Shown: positions 12,964-25,408 of the stretch, piece after piece
Layout: every line of letters begins with the position of its first letter
Position numbering within the stretch: the stretch's first letter is position 1
From: Straminergon stramineum
Lineage: Eukaryota; Streptophyta; Bryopsida; Hypnales; Calliergonaceae
NCBI GenBank assembly: GCA_963920665.1
Contig: OY987268.1
Location: 2,668,501-2,732,500 of the forward strand
Length of the DNA stretch: 64,000 bases
Reading direction: 5' to 3'
The notes under the pieces: generated by a model
Told to the model about the DNA's origin: nothing
Database searches by the model: none
Seen by the model: the letters and a program-made list of their open reading frames with translations, nothing else
Made by a program: the position numbers and the translations under genes

Positions 12964-12971
12964 TATTTATA
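12964..12971 (-). promoter_or_regulatory. TATA box of the cysteine synthase gene
   Basis: TATAAATA on the minus strand, 183 bp above the chosen ATG. Transcription starting about 30 bp downstream (near 12935) would give a leader without any upstream ATG in the coding frame. This supports starting translation at 12781 rather than extending the frame upstream. Confidence 0.55.
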
Positions 12972-13027
12972 CTCTCCCCGAGTTTTTCATCCCCATGTGA
13001 CAGGGAAATTGCAGTGCTGGCAGAATG

Positions 13028-13039
13028 CCCCCCCCCCCC
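13028..13039. repeat. Poly(C) tract
   Basis: Twelve consecutive C residues lie in the upstream region of the cysteine synthase gene. Such tracts vary in length and are prone to sequencing error. Confidence 0.8.
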
Positions 13040-13125
13040 TCTTCCCCGCCTCTCACTACTGTACAGTACTGCATGGGTATATCTACATTGACTTATCGAA
13101 GACTTGAATTCAGTTCTCCGGCCAT

Positions 13126-13889
13126 TTCACACTTGGTGTTAGGGGTGATATTTGCAACATGAATCCAGTCCAGATGTAGGTCTAAATTCATTCCTAAGAC
13201 TCTCAATAACAACATTTTTTAACCTCTTAAATGTCCAAGGCCTTTTTTGAGCTTGTAGGAATTTGCTCTAATTTGAATAAAAAGACAACATTTTGATGAG
13301 CTTTATTAATTTTTTTTGAAATGTAATTGTACAAATTCAAACTAGATATGTTATAGATCACTTAGAAAAAGATAGTACAACAATATCACTTATGGATTGA
13401 AAGATTATAATGTTTGATCATGAGGGTGTTAAAATTGCAAAAGTGACTTGAAGTCTTTTGATCCTCTTTTCAAATGTCAAATCTAAAAAGTTGGTCACCA
13501 AAAAAATATGAGGTTAAAGGGCCTAACATGCATAACCCCAATCAATTTATGGTTTCTCAAAATCTCCTCTACAATTTTTTTTAATTAATTTTTAATGTGG
13601 TTTTTCCTCCCAAATCTAGTGTATTTGAGGTTGATTTCCAAGACCCCTTAACACTACAGAAAGTTGAGATTGCAATGGGCACCCTTGCACAAAATCTTGA
13701 ATAGAAAAATCATCATCAATTCTTTTCAAGATCAAGCTCTTATGCTTGAACTAGACTTCAAAAAGAAGTTGTCAAAAATACAAACAACTAATAATTATAG
13801 CAACTTGATTAGATTTTATTTAACTTTAAAGTTTTGCAAACACCAGATTTTGGTGCCTTGGGCATTTAGGGGTTAACATCAAGTGTGAA
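13126..13889. mobile_element. 100-bp MITE (TTCACACTTGGTGTT) split by a larger element
   Basis: The left part (13126-13216) matches the left 90 bases of the uninterrupted copy at 15541-15640, including the start TTCACACTTGGTGTTAGGGG. The remaining end, CATCAAGTGTGAA, reappears at about 13877-13889, after the inserted element. Together they rebuild the intact copy, so this is one MITE interrupted by the insertion at 13219-13876. Confidence 0.8.
13219..13876. mobile_element. TTAACC-ended element, 658 bp, inserted in the MITE
   Basis: The left end is TTAACCTCTTAAATGTCCAAGG and the right end is CCTTGGGCATTTAGGGGTTAA (as bases ending at 13876). The two are imperfect inverted repeats of about 21 bases. 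AACA-like sequence borders both sides, but A/T runs make the exact target duplication uncertain. No coding frame was recognised. The termini belong to the TTAACCCCT group found elsewhere in the window. Confidence 0.8.
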
Positions 13890-15540
13890 CATATTATAAT
13901 TTTAGTGGATGAGTGGTCACCGTAGAAATCATCCATTTGGAATCTTTCACTTAAAAAGTTCCAAAAGAAACCTCATTAGAGGTCATACTAGTGTACAAGA
14001 TCTTCCCTTTTCACACAAAAATTCAAGTCCACTTCTACCAACGACATTGAAGGATTCTTTGTTGGTCATCCGACACTTAGAATCCACAATGACATTATAG
14101 GGTTAAAGTCAAAAGTATTGTGAGAGATGATTCTTCACTTTAGGAGAAATAATAGAAATCGGAAACTGTCAAAAAAAATCATATTTTGGAGTTAACTACA
14201 AGTCAAGCAAAATAACTCAATTAAAGGTGAAAATTAAAAATTGCCAAAATTTCAATAACCTTCACAAAATTTTCAATTTTTTGATGATATTGACAATGGG
14301 AATTTTTTTTTCTATTTCTTGGATCAATTATGTGCATTGCGAACTCTAATCTTTGGGCAAATAAATTGAACCTTAAAAAGCATTACAAGGCTGTAAAATA
14401 GAAATTGAATGCATTGCCCTATTCAACAAATATTTCAAATGCGAGGGCATTATGATACAACAATGGTCTATATTGCAACTTGTACTCTCTTTACAATGGA
14501 TAATTCAATCCCATACTCTCAATTCCAAAGAAAATTCAAATACTATAAGAACCAACATCATTTGCATGTTTGTCAAATTGTTGATATTTTAAATTCTATA
14601 AATGTCAAATTTCCTTCACTTTTTTTGTGTACAACAATCTAATATGATGCATACCAACATGCCAAGACACAAAAAGTTTTTCAAAATTCTAAGAAAAAAT
14701 TGACAAAAGATAAAGTAACTCCAAATCATGATGAACAAAACCGAATTTTAGGCATGGCTAACTTTGAAATTAATTTTCTTTTAAATCACAACTAATTTTT
14801 TCTTCAAAATTACATGATAATGTGTAGTATGCCACACACTACAACTTTCATGTATCCACTTTTGAACTTTGTCCATTGATGCTTATGGTATGGTTGTTTG
14901 AATGAAAACGTTTCAAATTTGTACTCGGTTTTGTCAGTCAGTGTTAGTATGTGAAAGTCTAATTCAGCAGAGAGGTGGTGAAAAGGAAATTTCCTTTTTA
15001 AATTTTGACAAGTCCTTGTCACCTTGCAACAATATTCTGATGCCATGTGACATTTTTTAAACATAAACGACATAACTTACGTCAAATCTGACCTTGACGT
15101 AGGGTATGTCCAACTTGATTGCCAAATGAATGCCAAACTGGTCCAGTCATGAGCACACATCTCCATCCCAGTGCACAGTCGGCGAAGCCCCAAGCTTCAG
15201 GGAAGCTCCGCCAATCCAGAATTGCGCTGTTGGGCACACACCCACTTCTCCGGTAATAAAGTATCTCCATTGCTTAACATAGTCAAAGAAAATTATCTCC
15301 TGAAATTAGGAAATTAAATGAGGCTCTTGTGCACTTGGAAGTTCTTCAATTGGGGCAAAAATTCAAAAATTCAAAAAAATTAAAGGCTTTTGGGGTAGCT
15401 GGACTCCGAAATGCCGGTCAATGTTAACCCCTACTGTGTTTCAAGCACGGACTTGGGTGAGATGAGTGAGAATTTTCCCAGCTAGAAGCTGCACAGAAGT
15501 GGCATAGCATAAACCCTTAAAATAACATGCTAATGGGATA
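13890..15540. other. AT-rich intergenic with one GC-richer patch
   Basis: Mostly AT-rich sequence without recognised features. A patch at about 15060-15265 has coding-like composition and is listed separately. The short frames at 13909-14100, 14409-14642 and 14810-15073 show no domain. Confidence 0.4.
15078..15263 (-). pseudogene. Possible exon remnant of unknown gene
   Basis: This GC-richer patch stands out from its AT-rich flanks. On the minus strand one frame reads through ...TAQFWIGGASLKLGASPTV..., then has a TGA, then continues as LDQFGIHLAIKLDIPYVKVRFD up to a consensus-like donor GTAAGT at about 15077. Another frame is open for 62 codons (15082-15270). I do not recognise a family. It may be a decayed exon captured between repeats, or merely an unusual patch of sequence. 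Confidence 0.25.
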
Positions 15541-15640
15541 TTCACACTTGGTGTTAGGGGTGATATTTGCAACATGAATCTAGTCCAGATGTAGGTCTAA
15601 ATTCGTTCCTAAGACCCTCACTGACAACACCAAGTGTAAA
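15541..15640. mobile_element. Intact 100-bp MITE, empty-site copy
   Basis: It starts TTCACACTTGGTGTTAGGGG and ends CAACACCAAGTGTAAA, so the ends are inverted repeats of about 15 bases. It is the uninterrupted counterpart of the split copy at 13126-13889 and shows where the larger element landed there. It is too short to code for anything. Confidence 0.8.
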
Positions 15641-15697
15641 CATATTATTATGAAGCTTTTGGGGCATGTTGATATTTTTGTTTTGTTTTCTTAAACC

Positions 15698-16635
15698 TTA
15701 ACCCCTAAAGGATCGGCCTTGTGTTTTTGGTAACATAACTTTCTTGGGCAAGTACATGTGAGTGGAGATTTGACTTATTTAGGCTGAATTTTTTTTACAA
15801 GGTGTGGACAAGGAATATCTTCTATGCGTGCTAAATTTCATTTCATTTGAGTATACAAGTGAAAAGTTATGATGCAAAATGTTGTTTATTTCTCAACTTG
15901 GGCACCTTGGGCAGATTAGAAAAAATCACTTTTTTCAAAAATAAAAATTTGAAATTGGTTTTCTAGTTATATATATATATAGGGAAAGCTTTGAATCAAT
16001 CCATTTTAATCAATGAGATGAATGTCATGAGAAATTTTAGTTTGTAGACAGTTATAGAATCTCTACTCTAAAATAAACTTTGAAGTCCTTTATTTAATTC
16101 AATTTTTAATATATTTTGAAAAAAATAAAATCATAAGATGTAGATTGTTTGTTACAACATGAAAACCATTGGGATTGGCATCTTTCAATTCCATAATTAA
16201 ATTCTTGACAATTTAATATTTTGAACCATTCTCTACTTCTTTCTACTTACTATTTTTTCCTATAAGTTGTACAATTCCAAATGCTTCAAAATTTTTCAAG
16301 AATATAGCCAACTTGCCTTGAAGAATGAATCCAAAGATGCACCACTATTTGGGACATTTTTTCATACAAATGTGACCTCCTGAAGTGCTGCTGCCCGGTT
16401 TTTTGCAGGGCAAAAAAACTGATTTTCGTCACTTCAGACAAATGTTAATATCCTGAAATCCAAAAAGTGGAAATTTCTGGAATTTTTTCTACATCTTTTC
16501 AAAACAACTCACTACAAAATCCTATAGTTAAATGTGTTCAAAAATTTATTTTTTCTTAAAATTGGTACTTGTGCTAGAAATGGCAATTTTGGAACATTTT
16601 TGGTGAAAACATAGTCAAAAAACTTTAGGGGTTAC
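15698..16635. mobile_element. TTAACCCCTAAAG-ended element, copy 1 (about 0.94 kb)
   Basis: The left end is TTAACCCCTAAAGGATC and the right end is ACTTTAGGGGTTAC. The interior is shared with the copies at 25409, 55195 and 63042: 'gggcaagtacatgtgagtgg' near the left end, 'aaagctttgaatca' in the middle, and 'tggaacatttttggtgaaaacatagtca' near the right end. A short (TA)n lies at about 15968. There is no credible coding frame, so the element is non-autonomous. Confidence 0.8.
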
Positions 16636-17939
16636 TTAAAGGATACATTGGTGACTGTGGAAATCAACCTTTGGGGAACTATGCGACATCATCTACTTAA
16701 AAAAACTCTTGATACTTAAGGTAGAGGTACCAATTGTCAACCACGCCCAATGTAGGTTGAAGTATTTCTAACCAAGGGTTGGAGCAAATTTCCAATCAAA
16801 GCTTGGAATGTATATTTTTGGTCCTTTACAAGGTTGGGATTGACAAGGTTATGGCACATCTCCCGAAGTAGTGAGCAAGAAAATTGGAAGTAGTGAGTTG
16901 AAAAGTAGCTATTGAATTATCACAATTGGAAGAGTCTAGGCATGGACTATGGGTCATGAGTACTTTTTGACTCCTAAAATTCATAGTAATTTCAATTTTG
17001 GGAAGAAAATTCTGAAAATTTTGCAATCTCCAAATTTCCTACCTCCCGACATGAGAAAAATTTCCATCACCTCATTTTGCTCATGATATGCTCCAAAATT
17101 GTTTAAATGATTGGCTACTGGTGCCTCAACCTTATATCTTCAACCACAGCATATGGAATAGAATTCTAAGAAACGTTAATTTAATTCAGACGTAACTTCT
17201 GCAAACTTCAGAATACCAAAGTCAACCTCACAACGATGACATGCCCAGAAAATGTTTACCAAGTTATTAGGGCAAGAACAGTGTTGGATGCATTATAGGA
17301 TCCAAAATACTCAAAAGTAGAGGATCGAACACTGTGAACTCAAGAGTTTATTGAAATAGATTGGGTAGCAAATGAATCTTAGCAATTCAACTAGCACGTG
17401 TGTATGGCTATCATGTCCCCAGAATGGGGTAACAAATGGTTAATTTGCTGAATCAAGCAAAAATAGTATATTTTTGAAAGAGTGAGGCAACTGTAATACC
17501 GGCCTAATGAACTTAAAAAAAATGAATCTCATGGGTGAAAATGAACCCTGGACTCCGTACCTGTCACCAGCAAGAATATCTTTTGTGCCTCTAAAAAAGG
17601 ACGCTATCGTAGAAGAACTCACAGAAACTCTGGCCCAAGAGTCTGCTGAGGTAGCCCCGAGGTAGCCCCATGGACTTCGTTATTTAGCCAGAGCAAACAC
17701 CATGCCTGCATTTTTTGGGTGTTGGACAATTGCGTTGCTTTCATCTAGGAACCTAACGGGTACAAAATTCAGCGATTGAATAAGAAATGATTTCCTCACC
17801 GGCTTCATTTTCACAGGGTAGGCACTAAATTGAAGGTCACAGGTTCTGGGATATATACAACTCACTTCCTCTCCATCAATCAGATCATCGAGATGGTTCA
17901 TCAGGCAGGTTATGGTGGCCAGGACAGTCCATGCCCTGC
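16636..17939. other. Intergenic; no gene recognised
   Basis: AT-rich to about 17100, then gradually more balanced. Short frames on both strands (for example 17680-17901, minus) have no recognisable domain. Confidence 0.4.
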
Positions 17940-18065
17940 CTACTTTGAACGCGGAGGCGGCCTAGCAATCAAAATGCCCTTGGGATCCCACCACGAGCGA
18001 CCACCATCAACACCGAACTTGCAGAAGTCACCAGTCACTCCAGCTTTCTCATCATACGCAGCCAT
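17940..18065 (-). CDS. Possible 41-aa ORF or first exon, unknown function
   Basis: ATG at 18065 follows 'ttgtagaag'. The frame runs 41 codons to TAG at 17940 and starts MAAYDEKAGVTGDFC. It contains the aromatic and charged segment GRSWWDPKG, which looks like protein rather than random translation, and a proline/arginine-rich end. I do not recognise the family. A donor-like GTAGGC overlaps the stop, so this could be the first exon of a longer or broken gene. Support is composition and frame only. Confidence 0.25.
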   Translation of the reverse strand: MAAYDEKAGVTGDFCKFGVDGGRSWWDPKGILIARPPPRSK

Positions 18066-20041
18066 CTTCTACAATAGCTGATTCTCTACAAAATTCTGAA
18101 ACGAACTCGGTGTAGCTACGAAGAATTGATTGATGCAGCAATGGAGAATTGATGTCAACTCTCAACTCTTGGAGACCGAGGCAATAATGGCTATTTCGAG
18201 AATTGAAGTCCCGAGATTCAAACTTACGAAATGTGTCCAGCTTGAAGGAATGAATTCTCGGAAGCTCTCTTGTACAACACCAGCGGTGATGCTGAAGCAT
18301 TGCTATGACAGTAATTTCCATGAGTTCAAGGATGTCCGTGTCTGTAGTCATGTCTGTGCCGTGCGTGAGGGAGTATGTTGTCTGTCTGCAAGGGGTATTG
18401 TCTGCTAGAATATAATGTCTGCAGCATGCATGTCTGCTTGATCGCACAGGAAGATATGTGACCGACACAGAATTATAATTAAATCCCTGTTGAAGAGTAA
18501 GGGTTTCCTGGTGCGTACCGACGACGCGCACACACGTATTCACAAATCCGTCGTACTCGGAACCTAATTTTCTCGAATCCGCATTGAGAAACTGCACTCG
18601 GTCGGCCAGAGAGAAGCAAGTTCGGCCGACAATTCGTCAGGGAAGGTACATGGCGCGCTCGAACGAGCCACGTTGGAGAATATTCCAGCACGTTGTTGCG
18701 AAATCATCCATGCTAACGAAAAAACCTAAAATTAAAATTAAATTCACAAAACCCAAATCGAGATGAATTGCAAGGAAGCTAAGAAGGCGAGGACACTGAA
18801 TCAGAACTGGTGGAATTGGTGGAATTGGGTCCGACTATTCTTGTAAGATGGAGTTGCGATGCTTCTTCTGCCGGCTATCGATCAAAATGACGGCACCGAC
18901 AAGACATCTGGGAGAAGGACGATTTGGGGGAGGTCGCGGGTTGCCACGTTGCTGCTCGGACACGAGAGGGCGGGCAGCGATGGCAGCAAGGACGGTGTCA
19001 CTGAGGCGTTCAAGTCGCGCAGACCGTTTGTGGAGCTGTCTGTATGTCTGCACAGCCTTGGTAACAGAGTCTTATCAGAGCTTTGGTAACAGAAACGATT
19101 TAGGTTCTCTTATCTCCTAACGGCTGGAGTGGAGGAATCGCCATGAAAGATAATTGAAATGGCAATGATCAGCATTGCATACTCCCTTAAACGCTCAAAT
19201 CCTTTTTAGGAGTTCTGCACATTTTTGCTTTTAACTTCGTAGAAATCTCCTATATATCTCAGTTTCAATGGACTGGATGCAAGGGAGGGTTGTTTACTTA
19301 AAGATTTAAGCATTACTCTGGACAAATGAAAAGCTATTTTGGAAGAAATATTGCCTTGAAGCACTCATTCAGCATCGTAAGTATGGACATAAGAGTGCTT
19401 ATAACGTCAAAATTATGTTGGGAGATTCTTAAAATCCGTGCCTCAATTTCAATGTCCTCGTGTTGAATATCATGCTATGGGTATCTATTTATTGAGTCAG
19501 CTTCAGATACAAGCTTGGAAATACAAGCTGATCCTACCTTTTGAGTACAACCTGTATCATTGCTAGCTTAGGATTAGTATTCCTTTTTTAGTTCATATAA
19601 TAAATGTACAGGAAACACCATTCACAGAGAAGAACACAGGCCATACGCACTCAAGTTATCCTAAGTTAATGCCTTCACTTTTCAAATCTCTTCATAAATT
19701 GTTCCAAAAGTATCAAAGAAACTAGTCTGCAGAAAACGAATCTTGCATTTACAGGGCAACAGCTGATCAAGACTATTCAGCTAGACTCAAACACTTCATC
19801 ATGCTGCACTCTGCGATTGAAATGGACCCAGCCATCCACCCACAAAATTTGCTCAAGGTAAAGATCCCTTGCAGGAACCTATGAGAATCTCCATCACAGC
19901 TAACCCTGCTTAGAAAGGACAAGGCGAGATGTGTCAGGGTACTCGAATCATCAGCGAAAATTACATCTTGAAACGTACATCAACATGAACCATGAACCAT
20001 GAACTCACAGAACTAATTGCATCGGAAACTCTAATCTGCGG
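18066..20041. other. Intergenic with balanced composition; includes a probable 3' region of U2A'
   Basis: 18066-19130 has higher GC and several overlapping short frames on both strands (longest 181 codons, minus strand, 18052-18597). None shows a domain, and the frames shadow each other. About 19130-20041 is probably 3' untranslated or intergenic sequence below the U2A' stop codon. Confidence 0.4.
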
Positions 20042-23000
20042 TCAACAGTCACGTTTCAGGGCAAGAGAAGGAGGGCATACCTCTTCCATTGCAGAGCTCT
20101 CTTCTGGTTGCTGAGTACTTGGAGGGACGCCAGTGTTGGCGGCTGTTGTAGGTGTTTTGGAAGAAGCGTCTCCAGGCAACACCATATCTGAGAGTCCTTG
20201 TCCTTGTTTAAGAGCCTGCACAAAATGAATATCATCTTAATGAAAGCACAAAAGAGTGAATCAGTACTGAATGGTTGCAAACTATCTATATGTGCTACGC
20301 TAATATTTAGAAAAAAAAAAGGCTTTCGAAATCTTGGCAGGTATACCTTTTCAAGCCTCGCAACCTCCTCTAGTGTCTGTGAATTTGCAATAGCAGTCTG
20401 GATCAGAAGAAAAGAGCACATAATCAGTAAAAGGTTTCCACCGTGTTCTCAAAACGAACAGCCTAGAATCAAGAGAACAGAACTTTAAAAGTGATAACAG
20501 ATTTCTCCCCAAAAGCTGCCCTGCTCATCAGCGAAGAAATCCAAGAATAACTAGTAACCGTAGCACGCAAAGAAAAAATTCAAAGAACAACGGAGTCTTG
20601 TCTTATTCCAGCAGCAGCAAGAATATGACATTCACAACCCTGCGAACAAAATGACCCAAGCGAGTCCAAGGTCAGAGAAGAAGAGGCGACAAGCCTGGAA
20701 TGAAAATTGCGGTACCTTGATGGCTATAAGCTGCTCTGGAGTCGGCCCTTTCCGAGAAGGTTCCTCCACGGGAACGGGTTCGGTCTCTGGGAGATCATCA
20801 CTGGGAATTTCACCAGGGACAAAAGTTTTTGGAGGTGAGGGAGGAGCTTTGGAAAGTTGACCATTTTCAGTTGCAAACAACTTCTTGGCTTCTTGTCGTT
20901 CCTGCAGCAAAGAGATAAAACGATGAAAACAAGTTCAACGAAATCACCAAAAATGACTTCCTAATAGGCCTACACGGTGGTCAAGATCCTCAGCATGCTG
21001 ATTCCAAAATAAGCTCCATCATTCTCCAGCTGAGAAATTTAATTCCACGGAAAGAAATCCCTGCATTCCACACAATAAGTGACTCCAATCAAATTAACTT
21101 ACCTTTTCATTCCCTTAAACCAAGTGACTCGACAGGTACAAGGCCAACGTCTCCATGCACGATTTTGAACTGAAGCAACTACACAAAGCAGAAGATGAAA
21201 ACTGATGCATCGAATGTACCTTTAGTTTCACTTTTTTGAAGTCAAGAAGCCTGAGCTTGGGGAGCTTGTGAATCAAATGCAACCGATAATTTGTCCTCTT
21301 CGTGACAATGTTATCCAGCAGACACAAATTCTGCAGATTCACAAGGGTCGCAAGATGGTCAAGGTCCACCAGATTTGAAAGCCGATTGTTTGTGAGCACC
21401 AATGTCTCCAGCTTTGGTAAAGCCGCTGCAAAACCACAAATTTCACACACCTTATCAAGACGATTCATGTACTAAATTCTCTTGCAAACAGAAGAGAATT
21501 TATCTTCTTCGCATACATACTGCTAAAAGACCACCGGAAGGACTCCATGTCATGGAAAAATAATACCTATCTCATTCCCAGATTCAACCAGTGAGAAACT
21601 CTCTAAACGTAATTAAGTTGGTAAGCATAGAAACATTCTTACAGCTGCACATGCAACTGCAGCTCACTAAATTTGCACAGTTTCATAGTGCTATCTCAAG
21701 AACAACCCAACGCTATGACAGGTAAGACTGATTTTTTATGATTGACATCCCTAAGAACGTACCCTCAACTTGTACAATTCAACTTGCACAAGACATACTT
21801 CTTCAAACTATATCTCCTGAAAATTTAACTGAGAAGTCACTAAATTCTCAGTCCGGGAATTACCTCCAATATTAGAGTTGATGCGTGCTATTCTATTGTT
21901 ATTCACAAGCAGAGTTGTAAGACGCTTCAGATGTGGAAAGCCCTCGAGTTTCACTATCTCATTGTCTGATATGTCAATGCTCGCATATTGGTCCTGAAAT
22001 TGCACCACGATTATAAGTTCCAGCAAAATCCACAAACCATATACTGAACGAGTAGAAACTAAAATGTTTATGAGCAAAAAAGATCAAGCACGTTGATCTG
22101 CGTTGCAATCGAGCAACAATCCAACCCAGAAAGGTACGCAGCAAAATCTCAGATAACAAGATCCAGTGACACAAGAGTTATAATTGTGTATTACCTCTGT
22201 GGCTCCCAGATTCTCAATAACTCCGATTTTGTTGCCTGAACAGTCCAAGCCAATCACTGCATTAGATTGGAAAATGAACAGATTTGTTGATAGAACACAC
22301 CATAAGCTACTACTCAATTACCGTTCAAGATTTCAAAGATGTCCAGTACAAAAGGAAATCCAAATTGGCGCATTTAATCGAACTACTTCAATCAAAGAGA
22401 ATTTAACCCATTGCATTCAGGGCTTACGATTACTTCAGCTATGAACAGTTCAGAAAATTAAAATTAAAACAACAGAGGGTAGAACAAAGAAAAATTTGGA
22501 AAGAGGTACTGATAAAGCGCAGAGTGAAGCTGATGTAGGCTGCTGCATGTATGAGCACAACTCTACAACCGAGAGTAATTTTGTATTATTCATACTCAAA
22601 CGTCGTCTTGACGCACATTCTTCTAATAAACTGATTATCACCGACTATCCTACGCTTGCTACCAGCAGCATACAATATTAATTGCATACTTGGAATTTTA
22701 TCTCAATACTAGATACGCTACTTCATAGATGTCATGCTCATTCAATTACCATGTATTGAAAGTATCAGTATCCCTGGATGGATACCATTGGATAAGACTG
22801 AAACAGCATTCAGCAAAGAGCTAAAAGAAGAAGAAGAAGATTCCCAGTTCACTCAAGCTCCTCTCTCAATGGTGGTGCCAAAATTAAACTAAGTACATTA
22901 TTTAGCCCAAAAAGGCATTTCCTGCATGGCACACTGTCTTGGTGACACATAAATCACGAATCCCACTAAATAGAATGAAAGGTGTCGCAGTCAGGAAAAG

Positions 23001-23118
23001 AAAAGAAAAGTAAAGTCACAGAAGATATGAAATTACCGCGAAGGTCGAGCTCTCTCTCTCGAACCGCATTGAAGTATTGAGGCGAGCGCAGAATCAAATC
23101 TGCAGTCAATCTCACCAT
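20042..23118 (-). CDS. U2A': U2 small nuclear ribonucleoprotein A' (leucine-rich repeat), 7 exons
   Basis: Nuclear spliceosome protein that pairs with U2B'' on stem-loop IV of U2 snRNA. The exons are 23118-23037, 22235-22195, 21993-21864, 21425-21220, 20901-20716, 20397-20347 and 20215-20042. All are GT/AG and in frame, giving 289 aa. The N terminus MVRLTADLILRSPQYFNAVRER is the family signature. It is followed by leucine-rich repeats (about 20-140): LDLRGNKIGVIENLGATED, ISDNEIVKLEGFPHL, LLVNNNRIARI and LVLTNNRLSNLVDLDHLA, then the cap KLPKLRLLDFKKVKLKER. A proline- and acid-rich linker, TPEQLIAIKTAIANSQTLEEVARLEKALKQG and a short tail follow. Exon 2 is taken from the second AG (at 22236) because this restores LRGNKI. 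A donor-like GAG|GTATGC in the last exon would allow a slightly different C terminus. Confidence 0.93.
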
Positions 23119-23700
23119 CTCGAATCCCCAGAAACAGGCGCTCAATGCACTCAAAAGTGAGCGGAAAACCTAATATTCGCTTCACCTCCGGTTTCAAACG
23201 AAACCTACTTATCCCTTACAGTCATAAACAAAGACAAACCTCGCGTCCGTTGAATCTCGCCCATTCATCAACCCGAAACGATCGCGAACTACTGCCAAAA
23301 AACCCAAACGAAAAAATCAAAAAATCGCCTAATTTTCTTTTATTCCAACTGGAGTTCTTCCCGAAATCGAAACAATATGACGAACATGAAAACCTCAGAA
23401 AACTAAAGAAACCTTAAGAAACAAAATCGAAGTAGTCCTCGCGACAAAGTTGGAAGGGTGGGAAATACGAACTAAAGCAATAAACCTCTCTCGTACAGTT
23501 CGAATGCACTAAAACGACGGCGACAAAGCAGAAAAGCGTAAGCAACCAAATAAGAAAGAGCAGGAACAGAATGCGTCGGCGGACCGGAGAACGGAGCGCG
23601 AGGTCAGTCAAGAGCGCAGGGCAGCCATGGCGATGGCAGCGGAAGGGTAGAGACACACGGCCATCGCTAAAACCCTAAGTTCGCACGACACCTCACTTGC
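23119..23700. promoter_or_regulatory. Upstream region of the U2A' gene
   Basis: This 0.58-kb region between the ATG and the start of the AT-rich repeat DNA has gene-island composition and would carry the promoter and 5' leader. A 'ctctctctctcg' stretch lies inside exon 1. No clear TATA box is seen. Confidence 0.4.
23669..23678 (+). promoter_or_regulatory. Telo-box-like site AAAACCCTAA
   Basis: An AAACCCTAA motif lies about 550 bp above the U2A' start. Telo-boxes of this sequence are common near plant genes for translation and RNA processing. That it works here is inference from the motif alone. Confidence 0.4.
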
Positions 23701-25408
23701 AAGACTGAAGCATAACCCCCCGAGTTTACAAAACTTCAATGCTCATGTTTCTGTTTTGAATTTTTTTCATGATGTTTTGGAAATTTTTGGAGTGATTTAT
23801 ATGAATGCAACCACATTGGGTTATATTTCAACTCAATAAAATTTTAAAATTCATGAAATTTTTATTATAAATTCCAAAATGAATTTTCATTTCTTTTCAT
23901 AAAGAGTTTTAAAAAATTTTAATTTGTATCAAATTAAATTCTTTCACTAATAAGTTTGATTAAATATTTTTTAAATCAAAATTGTTTTATAAGTGTATTA
24001 CTTGTACCATAGGAAGTCTAAAGTTTTGTTGAAAATTTTTAATTTCTCAATTACTTATTAGTTATAGCTGAATTTTTGAAATTTATAAAACTTATCAAAG
24101 TCATTGTATCTATATACAAATATATTATTTACCTTCATTTCATAGAATTTCATTAATTTGTTGTTATAGTAAGGTGGATAAAATTGGTATCACCTTGAAA
24201 ATTAGTATTATCACCAAATAAATTATTTTTTTGGATATTGATTCAATAGAGTAAAATTTTAACCCTCACTTATTCAAAATAATGTGATTTTGGTAAATTA
24301 GTTTCACATATATTATTACAAAAAAATCATCGTAGTAAAAAAAGAAGGTTGTTTTAGAAACATTCAAGCATACTTTAGATGAATGAGAAGTAATTTGGAT
24401 GAAACACCACCTTGAAGCATTCTTATTTAGCATCCACAATACAAACTTTGGAATGCATAAGGATTAAGTTCAAAGTTTGCCCTAGCTTCTCCTATGTTGG
24501 AGATCATTTTGAAGATGTTTTGGAGTTGATGCTTAAATAAAAGTTGTAGGGACAAAAAGAATATTTTTTTAAAAACAAACTCATCCATATGTATCACTAT
24601 GCCAATATAAGTCAAAAAATACAAAAAACACATTTGCAAAAATCCACCACTTGGCAACAATTTGAACACAAAAGAAAACCTAAACTCATAAATTCCAACA
24701 TCTCTAGTGAGTAATTAATATGTTGACATTTTGTATCCAAACATTAGGCAACGTGTAGTAGCAAGAAAAGAATTGTAGGAAGAGTGTGGTTAAGCCAAGA
24801 TAGTGTTTGATCTCTTCTACATATATCATAACTAGCTCCATGTGCCATCTTGTAGAACAACACTCACCACAAAGTTAGTCTCAACAATTGGCGATAGAAC
24901 ATTGCCTTAAAGAGTGACAACATGTGCAAGTGCAATTAGAGCCCAACAAGTGACAAGATGTGAAAATAGAAAGGGAAGCAGGGCCTTTTATACTACTTTG
25001 ATCCTACTAATGAAGCTCTAAATAAAAGCACGCTTCTATAGCATTTGAATATTGCCCTTCTTGTGGGATTTCAAAAAAATGTGTAGAAGTGGTGTTTGTA
25101 AAAAAAATTTGAGACATCATGATTTGTTGCTAGAAGTTTAGATTATGAATACATTTTGATAATTGAAAGATTTGTAATATGCATTTTTTTTAAAACATAT
25201 GTAAATTTAAGTAATAAAATATGAAAGATTTTCATTATAGAATGTATGAAAAAAAAAGGATTCAAAATATACAAAGCAACCCAAAATGTGGAAATGTGTG
25301 ATGTTCCACCTTTAAAATCATTGACAAACTTAAGACCAAATAGACCATATCTAGTATTTGTTGTATATAATAGATTTACATCAAAATCAAGAAATTGAAT
25401 TTTTTTGA
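23701..25408. other. AT-rich intergenic; nothing recognised
   Basis: Strongly AT-rich sequence with long T and A runs. No repeat relationship to other parts of the window was noticed and no frame shows a domain. Confidence 0.4.

Noticed and set aside
18052..18597. 181-codon minus-strand frame
   Set aside because: No domain, overlaps frames on both strands, and its residue mix looks like translation of non-coding DNA.
22195..22270. First AG (after AATGCAG) as the acceptor of U2A' exon 2
   Set aside because: It would insert VIGLDCS into the leucine-rich repeat. The second AG gives the family sequence LRGNKI and keeps the frame.
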